Of a stretch of DNA of 64,000 nt, positions 44,038 through 53,167 are shown in pieces. The stretch's first letter is position 1; each line of letters opens with the position of its first letter. The stretch is from assembly GCF_000971195.1 (NCBI RefSeq), contig NZ_BBLZ01000004.1, positions 372,001-436,000 of the forward strand. Direction: 5' to 3'. Source of the DNA: Demequina soli (GTDB taxonomy: Bacteria; Actinomycetota; Actinomycetes; Actinomycetales; Demequinaceae). Under the pieces are notes generated by a model. That model was not told where the DNA came from and did no database searches. It was given only the letters and a program-made list of their open reading frames with translations. A program made the translations under genes and the position numbers.

Positions 44038-44805
44038 TCACTGTCCCATAGCGTGGACGCCGCCGTCCACGTGGATCATCTCGCCCGTGGTGGCGGGGAA
44101 CCAGTCGGAGAGCAGGGCGGTCACGGCGCGGGCGGTCGGCGCGGTGGCCTCCGAGTCCCAGCCCAACGGGGCACGCTCGGACCAGTTGCCCTCCATCTGC
44201 TCGAAGCCGGGGATGTGCTTCGCGGCGGTGGTCTTGATGGGGCCGGCGGAGACGACGTTGCAGCGGATGCCCTGCGGGCCGAGGTCGCGCGCGAGGTACC
44301 GGTTGACGGCCTCGAATGCGGACTTCGCGACGCCCATCCAGTCGTAGACGGGCCACGCGAAGCGGCCGTCGAACGTGAGGCCCACGATGGAGCCGCCGTT
44401 CTCGAGCAGCGGCGCGGTCGCCTGCGCGAGCGCCTTGAGCGAGTACGCGGAGATGTGGATCGCCGTGGAGACGTCCTCCCACTCGGCGCTCATGAAGTTG
44501 CCACCCATGACGGACTGCGGCGCGAATCCGATGGAGTGGACCACGCCGTCGAGGTGCGGGACCAGCTCGCGGACCTTGTCGGCGAGGCCAGCGAGGTGCT
44601 CGGGGTTGGTCACATCGAGCTCGACGACCTGCGCCTCGACGGGCAGGCGCCGGCCCATGGCCTGGGTGATCTTGAGCGAGCGGCCCACGCCTGTGAGGAC
44701 CACGGTCGCGCCCTGCTCCTGGCACAGCCGCGCGACCTCGAACGCGATCGAGCCCTCGGTGAGGACGCCGGTGACGAGGATGTTCTTGCCTTCGAGAATG
44801 CCCAT
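44038..44805 (-). CDS. fabI: Enoyl-ACP reductase, InhA type
   Basis: FabI reduces the enoyl-ACP double bond with NADH, the last step of each fatty-acid elongation round. The 255 residues start with GILEGKNILVTGVLTEGSIA (nucleotide loop), with the catalytic Tyr and Lys in YDWMGVAKSAFE, and IRCNVVSAGPIKTTAAK for the substrate loop. This is the InhA-like form targeted by isoniazid adducts and triclosan. AGGAG lies five bases before the ATG. A GGACGATGC word sits in the gap to fabG. Confidence 0.95.
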   Translation of the reverse strand: MGILEGKNILVTGVLTEGSIAFEVARLCQEQGATVVLTGVGRSLKITQAMGRRLPVEAQVVELDVTNPEHLAGLADKVRELVPHLDGVVHSIGFAPQSVMGGNFMSAEWEDVSTAIHISAYSLKALAQATAPLLENGGSIVGLTFDGRFAWPVYDWMGVAKSAFEAVNRYLARDLGPQGIRCNVVSAGPIKTTAAKHIPGFEQMEGNWSERAPLGWDSEATAPTARAVTALLSDWFPATTGEMIHVDGGVHAMGQ

Positions 44806-44846
44806 GGGTGCTCCTAAGGGGGACGTAGCGGGGACGATGCGGGGTG

Positions 44847-45551
44847 TCAGTGGCCCATGCCGAGGCCGCCGTCGACGGGCAGCACGGCGCCCGAGACGTA
44901 GCCCGCGGAGTCGGACGCGAGGAAGACGGCGGCGGCGGCGACCTCGGAGGCCGCACCGAAGCGCTTGGCGGGGATGGTGTCCGCGTACTGCTTGACGGTG
45001 TCGTCGCCCAGCTCGGCGGTCATGTCGGTGGTGATGAAGCCCGGCGCGATGACGTTCGCGGTGATGCCGCGCGCGCCGACCTCGCGGGTGACGGAGCGGG
45101 CCATGCCCACGAGCGCCGACTTCGACGACGAGTAGTTGACCTGGCCGGGGTTGCCCATGAGGCCGACGACGGAGCCGATGAGCACGATGCGCCCGTAGCG
45201 CTCGCGGATCATCGAGTTGACCGCGCGACGCACGCAGCGGAACGTGCCGGTGAGGTTGACGTCGATCACCTGCTCGAAGTCATCGTCGCTCATGCGCATG
45301 AGGAGGCCGTCGCGCGTGATGCCGGCGTTGGCGATGAGCACGCGGACGCGGCCGTGCTGCGCCTCGAGCTCGTCGAAGGCGGCGTTGACGGCGGCGGTGT
45401 CGGTGACATCGGCGATGGCGCCCGTGACGCCGTCGGGCAGGTCGCCCCCGCGGTAGATGGTGGACACGGTGTCGCCGTTGGCCACGAAGGCCTCGGCGAT
45501 GCTGCGACCGATGCCGCGGTTGGCTCCGGTGACGAGGACGTGGCGGGTCAT
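44847..45551 (-). CDS. fabG: 3-oxoacyl-ACP reductase
   Basis: A 234-residue SDR that reduces 3-oxoacyl-ACP with NADPH. TGANRGIG cofactor loop, NAG motif, catalytic Ser in LIGSVVG and NYSSSK (Tyr/Lys), then VIAPGFITTDMT. I chose ATG 45551 (MTRHVLVTG), which a TAGCGT -10 precedes by 7 nt, over GTG 45560. It heads the unit fabG-fabI-sixA-GH88-like. Confidence 0.94.
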   Translation of the reverse strand: MTRHVLVTGANRGIGRSIAEAFVANGDTVSTIYRGGDLPDGVTGAIADVTDTAAVNAAFDELEAQHGRVRVLIANAGITRDGLLMRMSDDDFEQVIDVNLTGTFRCVRRAVNSMIRERYGRIVLIGSVVGLMGNPGQVNYSSSKSALVGMARSVTREVGARGITANVIAPGFITTDMTAELGDDTVKQYADTIPAKRFGAASEVAAAAVFLASDSAGYVSGAVLPVDGGLGMGH

Positions 45552-45558
45552 GGGGGCC

Positions 45559-45564
45559 ACGCTA
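45559..45564 (-). promoter_or_regulatory. -10 hexamer TAGCGT, putative leaderless fabG promoter
   Basis: TAGCGT on the minus strand, 7 nt before the fabG ATG. Confidence 0.5.
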
Positions 45565-45600
45565 GCGGAGGGCGGGACCGGAGCGCGAAAACGCGGCCAC

Positions 45601-45606
45601 TACCCT
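45601..45606 (+). promoter_or_regulatory. -10 hexamer TACCCT, putative leaderless SURF1 promoter
   Basis: TACCCT, 6 nt before the SURF1 GTG start. Confidence 0.5.
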
Positions 45607-45612
45607 TGTCGG

Positions 45613-46455
45613 GTGACCACCCCCTCCCTGGCCTCCCGGATCCTGCGCGTCACGGGCATCGTCCTGGTGTCGCTCGCGGTGTCCGCGGTGGCGGTGAAGG
45701 CGGGGTTCTGGCAGTGGCACCGTCACGAGACCCGCGCGGCCGCGATCGAGCTGTACGACCGCAACGCGGCCGCCGATGCGGTGCCGCTCGAGGAGGTGCT
45801 CTCCCCCGGCGACGCCGTCGGCGAGCACGAGTGGACGCACGCGACCGTGTCGGGACGGTTCGAGCCGGGCTCGGAGACGCTGCTGCGCAACCGGCCTGTC
45901 GACCGCGAGCGCGCGTGGCAGCTGCTGGCATGGTTCGACACCACCGACGGGCGCGCGCTGCTGGTCAACGCCGGCTGGGTGCCCATCGAGGACTCGGCGG
46001 AGGACACCTCCGCGGTGCCCGCCCTGCCCGCCGGGGACGTCACGCTCACGGTGGTGCTGCGCGCGCAGGAGGCCGACGACGGCCGCCGCGACGAGGGCGC
46101 GACCCGCATCACCGCGCTGCAGATGCCCACGCCCGACGCCGACCCGATCGACGGCTACGGCGTGGTGCAGCAGGTGTGCGACTCCGCCGGCTGCGACGAC
46201 GCGATCGGCGAGCAGGTGCCGCTGCCCACGCTCAGCCTGGGCCCGCACCTGTCCTACACGTTCCAGTGGTTCGCGTTCGCCGTCATCGCGCCCGTGATCG
46301 GGATCCTGCTCGCCCGCCGCGAATGGCAGCTGCTGTCGGGCGCCCGCCCGGGCGACGAATCGTCCGCCGCCGAGAAGGCGCCGCAGGAGCCCGCCGCGCC
46401 GCGTCGCCGACGTGCGGCGGGTCCCAGCGACGAGGAGATCGAGGACGCGCTGTAG
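45613..46455 (+). CDS. SURF1-family cytochrome oxidase assembly protein
   Basis: A 280-residue protein with the SURF1 layout: an N-terminal membrane helix (about 12-30) followed by GFWQWHRHETR, an external domain with LLRNRPVDRERAWQLL and LLVNAGWVP, and a C-terminal helix with YTFQWFAFAVIAPVIG. It helps heme a insertion into cytochrome c oxidase, in line with ctaA later in the window. An Arg/Pro/Ala tail of about 40 residues ends the protein. GTG 45613 follows its -10 by 6 nt. Confidence 0.88.
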   Translation: MTTPSLASRILRVTGIVLVSLAVSAVAVKAGFWQWHRHETRAAAIELYDRNAAADAVPLEEVLSPGDAVGEHEWTHATVSGRFEPGSETLLRNRPVDRERAWQLLAWFDTTDGRALLVNAGWVPIEDSAEDTSAVPALPAGDVTLTVVLRAQEADDGRRDEGATRITALQMPTPDADPIDGYGVVQQVCDSAGCDDAIGEQVPLPTLSLGPHLSYTFQWFAFAVIAPVIGILLARREWQLLSGARPGDESSAAEKAPQEPAAPRRRRAAGPSDEEIEDAL

Positions 46456-46461
46456 GGCTTC

Positions 46462-46516
46462 CAATGACAGATGTGACGGGTGTGACGTCCCGTCACACCC
46501 GTCACATCTGTCATTG
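46462..46516. terminator. Perfect 26-bp inverted repeat with a 3-nt loop
   Basis: Arms 46462-46487 and 46491-46516 are exact reverse complements around TCC. Each arm contains a short direct repeat of TGTGACG. It lies between the convergent SURF1 and ABC-F genes, 6 and 8 bp from their stops, and is less GC-rich than its surroundings. It probably works as a bidirectional terminator, although no U-tract follows. Confidence 0.7.
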
Positions 46517-46524
46517 CGAATCGT

Positions 46525-48123
<1,599 letters not shown>

Positions 48124-48254
48124 ACGTTCTCCCTGCTGTCGACACGGCGGCGTTTGTGGCGTCCGCACAACGTTTCTGCACCCTGGCCTCAACTCGGTCT
48201 CGGGGACCACCGGCGGCTCTAGGGTTTCCGCATCCAGTATCCCAGGGGGTTCGT

Positions 48255-48935
48255 ATGTCGCAGAACCGTGGCCTGACCGGCCAGTCCATCGCGCTCGTCG
48301 CCGTCTTCGCGGCCTTCATCGCCGCGGCCTCGCAGGTGAGCATCACCATCGGGGTCGTGCCCATCACCCTGCAGACGTTCGCGGTGGTCCTCGCGGCGCT
48401 CGTGCTGGGGCCGTGGCGGGCGCTCGGAGCGGTGGCGCTCTACCTCGTCATGGGCGTGGTGGGTGCGCCGGTGTTCGCCAACCACCTGGGAGGGCTCGCC
48501 GTCCTCACCGGACCGACCGGAGGCTTCCTCGTCGGGTTCCTCGTGTCCGCGGTGGTGGTCGGCGCCCTCGCGAGGCTCCTCGCTCGCACGGGCCGGCTCG
48601 CGCGGCGCGGCGGCGCCGCCGCCTGGCTGATCGCCGCGGGCCTCGTCTCCGTCCCGCTCATGTACGCCGTCGGGGCTCCGTGGCTCGCGCTGCGGACGGG
48701 CCTGCCGCTGCTGCCCGGCCCGGAGTGCTCCGGCGTGTGGGACAAGGCGTGCGCGTCGGTCGCCACCGTCGGGATCATGCCCTTCATCCCGTTCGACATC
48801 GTCAAGGTGGTCGCCGCGGGCATCGTCGCCGCGGCCATCCGCCGTGCCTACCCGGGGCTGCTCGGGGCGGCGAGCCGCGCATCGTCCACCCGCACGGTCC
48901 ACCAGGGGGACGAGGCGCCGGCCGCCACCGCGTAG
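48255..48935 (+). CDS. bioY: Biotin ECF transporter substrate-binding subunit
   Basis: A 226-residue membrane protein with about six helices. Motifs are VPITLQTFAVVLAALVLGPWRA, GAPVF, GPTGGFLVGF and the late FIPFDIVKV, all typical of BioY. Followed by an ATPase (ecfA) and a transmembrane coupling protein (ecfT), it forms a dedicated BioMNY biotin importer. A TAGGGT hexamer at 48220 and AGGGGG before the ATG suggest a normal, leadered promoter. Confidence 0.93.
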   Translation: MSQNRGLTGQSIALVAVFAAFIAAASQVSITIGVVPITLQTFAVVLAALVLGPWRALGAVALYLVMGVVGAPVFANHLGGLAVLTGPTGGFLVGFLVSAVVVGALARLLARTGRLARRGGAAAWLIAAGLVSVPLMYAVGAPWLALRTGLPLLPGPECSGVWDKACASVATVGIMPFIPFDIVKVVAAGIVAAAIRRAYPGLLGAASRASSTRTVHQGDEAPAATA

Positions 48936-48938
48936 CCT
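48933..48938 (+). promoter_or_regulatory. -10 hexamer TAGCCT, possible internal leaderless promoter of ecfA
   Basis: TAGCCT overlaps the bioY stop codon and lies 6 nt before the ecfA ATG. Confidence 0.4.
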
Positions 48939-48944
48939 TGACGC

Positions 48945-49652
48945 ATGATCGAGTTCAAGGATGCGGCGGTCGTCGCGCCCGATTCCGGGGTCCCCATCCT
49001 CGAGCCGACCACCCTGACGCTCACCGAGGATCGCATCAGCATCATCGGCGCGAACGGGTCCGGCAAGTCCACCCTCGCCCGCCTCATCAACGGCCTCGTG
49101 CTGCCGGTCGAGGGCCAGGTGCTCGTCGACGGGCTCGACACCCAGCGTGACGGCGCCCAGGTGCGCCGCAAGGTGGGCTACCTCTTCACCGACGCGTCCG
49201 CGCAGCTCATCATGCCCACCGCGGTCGAGGACGTCGCGCTGTCGCTGCGGCGCCTGATCAAGAGCCGCCGCGAGCGGGACGACGCGGCGCTGGCCGCCCT
49301 CAAGGAGATCGGCCTCGCGTCGAAGGCCGACGTCTCCGTCAACGCGCTCTCGGGCGGCCAGCGCCAGCTGCTCGCCCTCGCGGGCGTGCTCGCGTGCACG
49401 CCGTCGATCCTCGTGGCCGACGAGCCCACCACCCTGCTCGACCTGCGCTGGCGCGCACACGTGGGCGCGCTGCTGCGCTCCCTTCCGCTGCAGGTGATCG
49501 AGGTCACGCACGACCTCGACTCCGCGGCCCGCGCCGAGCGCACGCTCGTGGTCGACCTCGGCCGCGTGGTGTTCGACGGCGATCCCAAGGAGGCCGTCGG
49601 CGTCTACCGCGACCTCATGTTCGGCCGCGCGTCTCAGGGCGCGACGGCGTGA
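48945..49652 (+). CDS. bioM: Biotin ECF transporter ATPase
   Basis: A 235-residue ABC ATPase: IIGANGSGKSTLA (Walker A), LSGGQRQLLAL (signature), ILVADEPTTLLD (Walker B), VIEVTHDLDSA (H-loop). It powers BioY through the coupling protein encoded next. It starts 9 nt after bioY and overlaps ecfT as GTGA. Confidence 0.92.
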   Translation: MIEFKDAAVVAPDSGVPILEPTTLTLTEDRISIIGANGSGKSTLARLINGLVLPVEGQVLVDGLDTQRDGAQVRRKVGYLFTDASAQLIMPTAVEDVALSLRRLIKSRRERDDAALAALKEIGLASKADVSVNALSGGQRQLLALAGVLACTPSILVADEPTTLLDLRWRAHVGALLRSLPLQVIEVTHDLDSAARAERTLVVDLGRVVFDGDPKEAVGVYRDLMFGRASQGATA

Positions 49653-50557
49653 TCTCGCTCCTCGGCATCTACCGGCCCGGCCGGACCCCCCTGCACCGCG
49701 CGCCCGCGTGGTCCAAGATGCTGCTCCTGCTGGCGATCTCCATCCTCAGCATCGCCGTCTCCGATCCCGTCACGAGCCTCGGCATCCTCGCGGCGTCGCT
49801 CCTGCTTCTCGCCTCGACACGCCCCCCGCTCGCCACCACGCTCAAGGGCATGCTGGCCATCGCGGTCCTCGCGGTGCTCGCCGCCGGGTTCCAGATCTGG
49901 CGGGGCGACTACGTGCGCGCGCTCGACCTCGCGGGCGACCTCATCTCGATCGCCGCGCTCGCGCTCGCCGTGTCGAGCTCGACGTCGATGTCGGACATGC
50001 TCGAGCTGGTGACGGCCCTCGCGCGACCGCTGCGATGGGTGCTCCCGCCCGAGACCATCGGCGTGATGGTCTCCCTCACCCTCCGCTCCATCCCCGAGGC
50101 CGCCCGCATCCTCACCGAGGCCCGCATCGCCGCCCGCGCGCGCGGCCTCGAGCGCGACCCGCGCGCCATCCTCATCCCCTCCGCGTCGCGCACGGTCGGC
50201 TTCGCGCTCCAGCTGGGCCAGGCGCTGCACGCGCGCGGCATCGCGGAGCACGGCCGCGCGGCGCGCCTGCCGGTCGGCCCCGATACCAGGGACGATGCGC
50301 ACCCCCGGGTGATGGCCGAGCCTCCGGTCCGCGAGGCGACCCCCACCGGCGAGACGCCGGTCCAGGAGCCGAGGGCGCGTCGCGGCGGGCGCCGTGCGCA
50401 CCGCGACGAGGCGGTCGAGACGGTGGCGGAGCCCGCACCCGCTCCCCCGGCGACGACTCCCGAGACCGTCGTCACGACGCCGGAACCAGCGACCGAGCCG
50501 GAGCCCGAGCCCACGACCGGCGCGATCCCGCGCTGGGGCCGCGTCCACGAGGGCTGA
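49649..50557 (+). CDS. bioN: Biotin ECF transporter coupling subunit with a long C-terminal tail
   Basis: A 302-residue EcfT-type protein. Four to five membrane helices lie in residues 20-120, followed by the coupling helices with the Ala-Arg-Gly motifs (EARIAARARGLERDP and ALHARGIAEHGRA). The last 90 residues are a Pro/Thr/Glu-rich tail absent from typical BioN proteins. The start is GTG 49649 (GTGA overlap). Confidence 0.88.
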   Translation: MISLLGIYRPGRTPLHRAPAWSKMLLLLAISILSIAVSDPVTSLGILAASLLLLASTRPPLATTLKGMLAIAVLAVLAAGFQIWRGDYVRALDLAGDLISIAALALAVSSSTSMSDMLELVTALARPLRWVLPPETIGVMVSLTLRSIPEAARILTEARIAARARGLERDPRAILIPSASRTVGFALQLGQALHARGIAEHGRAARLPVGPDTRDDAHPRVMAEPPVREATPTGETPVQEPRARRGGRRAHRDEAVETVAEPAPAPPATTPETVVTTPEPATEPEPEPTTGAIPRWGRVHEG

Positions 50558-50566
50558 GCCGGGCCC

Positions 50567-51115
50567 TCAGGCCTCGTCGAGCATCCCCACCAGCCGCGTG
50601 GTGGTCGCCCAGCTCCGGATGGTCATGTCTCGGTAGGCGGGCGTGCCGACGACGCTCGACATCCTGCTCCGCGTGCGCTCGGCGCTGAGGCGCCGGAAGT
50701 ACACGACGCCCTTGCCGGCCCAGCCCGAGTCGACGCCCTCGCGGATCCCGAACGCCGCAAGCGCGGCCTCGGCATCGACCCCCGCGCGCAGGAACGCGAC
50801 GTCCGAGTGGTAGACGTCCGGCTCGGTGCCGAACCCGGCCGGCGCATCGTCCACCGCGGCCCTGAGGCGCGCCGCCCCCACGCCCACCACGACGGTGTCG
50901 ACGTCGAACCTGTCGCGCAGCACGTCCTCGACGAGCAGCTCGACGCCCGCCTCCTCGAGGCCCGGCGACTCGAGGAGCACGTTGCCCGACTGGATGTACG
51001 TGCGCGCGGGCACGCCGCGGGCGGCGAGGACCTCCCGCAGGCGTGCCATCGGCACCGGGTTCCTGCCGCCGACGTTGATGCCGCGGATCAGGGCGACGTG
51101 GCTGGCGTCACCCAC
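50567..51115 (-). CDS. DUF1697 family protein
   Basis: A 182-residue DUF1697 protein: HVALIRGINVGGRNPVPMARLRE at the start, TYIQSGNVLLES and, near the end, FRRLSAERTRSRMSS with a final Trp-rich segment. The fold is known in structural-genomics entries but its function is not established. It begins at GTG 51115 and overlaps the FMN reductase stop by 8 nt. Confidence 0.88.
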   Translation of the reverse strand: MGDASHVALIRGINVGGRNPVPMARLREVLAARGVPARTYIQSGNVLLESPGLEEAGVELLVEDVLRDRFDVDTVVVGVGAARLRAAVDDAPAGFGTEPDVYHSDVAFLRAGVDAEAALAAFGIREGVDSGWAGKGVVYFRRLSAERTRSRMSSVVGTPAYRDMTIRSWATTTRLVGMLDEA

Positions 51116-51674
51116 GGGGCAGGACGGTGAGGACCCGCGCGGTGTGGTCGTGGAACTCCTGCATGAACGCGGCGAGGAAGTGCTCCGTCGCCTCGACGGA
51201 CACGTTGCCGGACTCGTCGATGAGGCCGGGCGTGAAGTGGATGTAGGCCTCCGGCGCGGTCATCTGGCGTGCGTTGCAGAAGCTGAGGACGCCGCGGAGG
51301 CTCTGCTGGCTCACGGCCGTGCCGATCATGCCGATCGATGCGCCGATCACGGCGGCGGGCACGTGGTCGAAGGCGTTCTGCCCCCACGGACGCGACGCCC
51401 AGTCGATCGCGTTCTTGAGCGCGCCCGGGATGGAGCGGTTGTACTCGGGGGTGACGAACAGGAGCGCATCGGAGGCGTTGATGGCGTCCTTGAGGGCGAC
51501 GGCGGGCGCCGGATAGGCGGTGTCGTAGTCGGGGCTGTACAGCGGGAGGTCGCCGATGGGGATCTCGGTGAACTCCATGTCGTCGGGCGCGAGGCTGACG
51601 AGCGCCTTGCTGAGCAGGCGGTTGATGGACGTCGAGGACAGGCTGCCGACGAGGTATCCGACCTTGTAGACCAT
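51108..51674 (-). CDS. NADPH-dependent FMN reductase family protein
   Basis: A 188-residue flavodoxin-like reductase: VGYLVGSLSSTSINRLL (phosphate loop), FVTPEYNRSIPGALKNAIDW (flavin-binding segment typical of the family) and GASIGMIGT. Such enzymes reduce FMN, quinones or azo compounds. ATG 51674 has a GGGAGC site. It is divergent from the first XRE regulator, which probably controls it. Confidence 0.9.
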   Translation of the reverse strand: MVYKVGYLVGSLSSTSINRLLSKALVSLAPDDMEFTEIPIGDLPLYSPDYDTAYPAPAVALKDAINASDALLFVTPEYNRSIPGALKNAIDWASRPWGQNAFDHVPAAVIGASIGMIGTAVSQQSLRGVLSFCNARQMTAPEAYIHFTPGLIDESGNVSVEATEHFLAAFMQEFHDHTARVLTVLPRG

Positions 51675-51779
51675 GGTGGCGCTCCCGGGGATGGTGGATG
51701 GGTCCCGTTCATCGTCGCCCGCGAGCGCGGGCCTCGCAACGCGAGCGCGCGACCCCTGGCCGTGCGCGCCGCGGCGCCC

Positions 51780-51785
51780 TAGCCT
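51780..51785 (+). promoter_or_regulatory. -10 hexamer TAGCCT, putative leaderless promoter of regulator 1
   Basis: TAGCCT, 7 nt before GTG 51793. Confidence 0.5.
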
Positions 51786-51792
51786 GAGCCGT

Positions 51793-52587
51793 GTGGCGAT
51801 CAACGAGCTGGGCAACTACCTGCGGGCACGCCGTCACGCCGTGCGCCCGGAGGACGTCGGCCTGCCGCGCGACGACGGCCGCCGCGTCGACGGGCTGCGA
51901 CGCGAGGAGGTCGCGAGCCTTGCGGGGATCAGCGCCGAGTACTACCTGCGCCTCGAGCAGGGCCGGGACACGCACCCGTCCGACCAGGTGCTGCGCGGGC
52001 TCGCGCGCACGCTCGGGCTCGACGACGCCGCTACCGCGTACCTCCACCGGATCGCCGACCCGCCGCCCGTGCGCTCCTTCGCTCCCCTGCCCGGCTCGCT
52101 CGACGACGAGGTCTTCACGTTCCTCGACGGCTTCGAGGACACCGCCGCGTACGTGATCAACGCCTGCCAGGACGTGCTCGCCGTCAACGAGCGAGCGAGC
52201 CGGGTGTTCACGTTCGGGACCGTCGGGTCGAACATGTTCGACACGCTGTTCTCGGAGGCCGCGCGCTCCAACCTGCCGGACTGGGACGACCACGTCGCGC
52301 TGGGGATCTCGGCCCTCCGCGAGCGCAGCGACCCCGACGACCCCCGCCTCCACGAGCTGGTCGGCCGGCTGCTGGTGACCGAGCCCGAGTTCGCGCGCCT
52401 GTGGGACCGCCACGACGTCACGGTCCAGGCGAGCGGCGTGGGCACCACGTGGGTCGCGGCGCTCGGCGCGCTGCTCACGCTCAGGTGGCAGAGCCTGCAG
52501 GTCCCGGGCGAGGCCGGGTTGACGCTGGTCGCGCACTACGCCGACCCGGGCACACCCGCCGAGGAGGCGCTGCGCTCGCTCGGCTGA
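51793..52587 (+). CDS. XRE-type regulator with MLTR ligand-binding domain (1)
   Basis: A 264-residue repressor/activator: an N-terminal helix-turn-helix (RVDGLRREEVASLAGISAEY, then YLRLEQGRD, about 30-62) and a C-terminal PAS-like MmyB/MLTR ligand-binding domain (about 100-260; YVINACQDVLAVNERASRVF). It is divergent from the FMN reductase and probably senses a small hydrophobic ligand; the ligand is unknown. Two related genes follow. Confidence 0.88.
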   Translation: MAINELGNYLRARRHAVRPEDVGLPRDDGRRVDGLRREEVASLAGISAEYYLRLEQGRDTHPSDQVLRGLARTLGLDDAATAYLHRIADPPPVRSFAPLPGSLDDEVFTFLDGFEDTAAYVINACQDVLAVNERASRVFTFGTVGSNMFDTLFSEAARSNLPDWDDHVALGISALRERSDPDDPRLHELVGRLLVTEPEFARLWDRHDVTVQASGVGTTWVAALGALLTLRWQSLQVPGEAGLTLVAHYADPGTPAEEALRSLG

Positions 52588-52642
52588 GACCCGCCGCGAG
52601 GGTGGGTGCGCGGGGGTCCTCGTCGGGACGATGCGCGAGACC

Positions 52643-52648
52643 TAGGCT
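52643..52648 (+). promoter_or_regulatory. -10 hexamer TAGGCT, putative leaderless promoter
   Basis: TAGGCT, 6 nt before the ATG of the lone ligand-binding-domain gene; a GGACGATGC word is just upstream (52626). Confidence 0.5.
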
Positions 52649-52654
52649 CGCCGC

Positions 52655-53101
52655 ATGGAGCAGGTCGATGCGCTGCTGGCCGAGTTCGTCGAGTCGCTGG
52701 CGCTCACCCCCGCGGCCGTGGTCGATGCGCGCTGGGACGTGGTCGCCTCCAACGCGCTGGCGCGCGCCGTCTCGCCGAGCCTCGCCGTGGGCACCAACCT
52801 CGCGGAGGCCACCCTCCTGGGCGGGAGCGCGCGCCGCACACTGCGGGAGTGGGACGTGGTCGCGACGCGCATGGCCGACCTGCTCGCCCGCCCGCTGTCG
52901 CGCGACGACGACACGACGCCGCTCCACGGCCTCACGGTGGCGATGGAGCATCCCGAGGTCGGTCGCCTCGACCTCACCTACGAGCTGCTGCGCGTCACCG
53001 GCGCCGAGCAGACCGTGATCCTCGGGCACGCCGCGGTGGCGAGCGAATCGGAGCGGCGCCTCCTCACCCTCGCCGCCCGCCTGGGTCCCGCCGCCCGGTG
53101 A
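52655..53101 (+). CDS. Stand-alone MLTR-type ligand-binding domain lacking an HTH
   Basis: A 148-residue protein that aligns by eye with the C-terminal sensory domain of the two flanking XRE regulators: ARWDVVASNALARA near the start and HPEVGRLDLTYELL near the end, the latter matching HPEVGTMELRYQAF of regulator 2. There is no DNA-binding domain. It has its own start and -10, so it looks like an intact gene, not debris. It could titrate ligand or pair with a neighbour. Confidence 0.68.
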   Translation: MEQVDALLAEFVESLALTPAAVVDARWDVVASNALARAVSPSLAVGTNLAEATLLGGSARRTLREWDVVATRMADLLARPLSRDDDTTPLHGLTVAMEHPEVGRLDLTYELLRVTGAEQTVILGHAAVASESERRLLTLAARLGPAAR

Positions 53102-53155
53102 CGCGCCCCGCGAGCGTGGGTGCGACGCGGCCAGGCACGTGCGGCGCGACGGACC

Positions 53156-53161
53156 TACCCT
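53156..53161 (+). promoter_or_regulatory. -10 hexamer TACCCT, putative leaderless promoter of regulator 2
   Basis: TACCCT, 6 nt before the ATG at 53168. Confidence 0.5.
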
Positions 53162-53167
53162 GTCGCC

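Noticed and set aside
46462..46516. Insertion-sequence end or MITE
   Set aside because: No transposase, no target-site duplication and no internal cargo; the two arms meet at a 3-nt loop, which fits a hairpin better.
48124..48254. Biotin-repressor operator or riboswitch before bioY
   Set aside because: I could not find a convincing long dyad or conserved riboswitch core in these 131 bp; only a TAGGGT hexamer and an AGGGGG ribosome site are visible.
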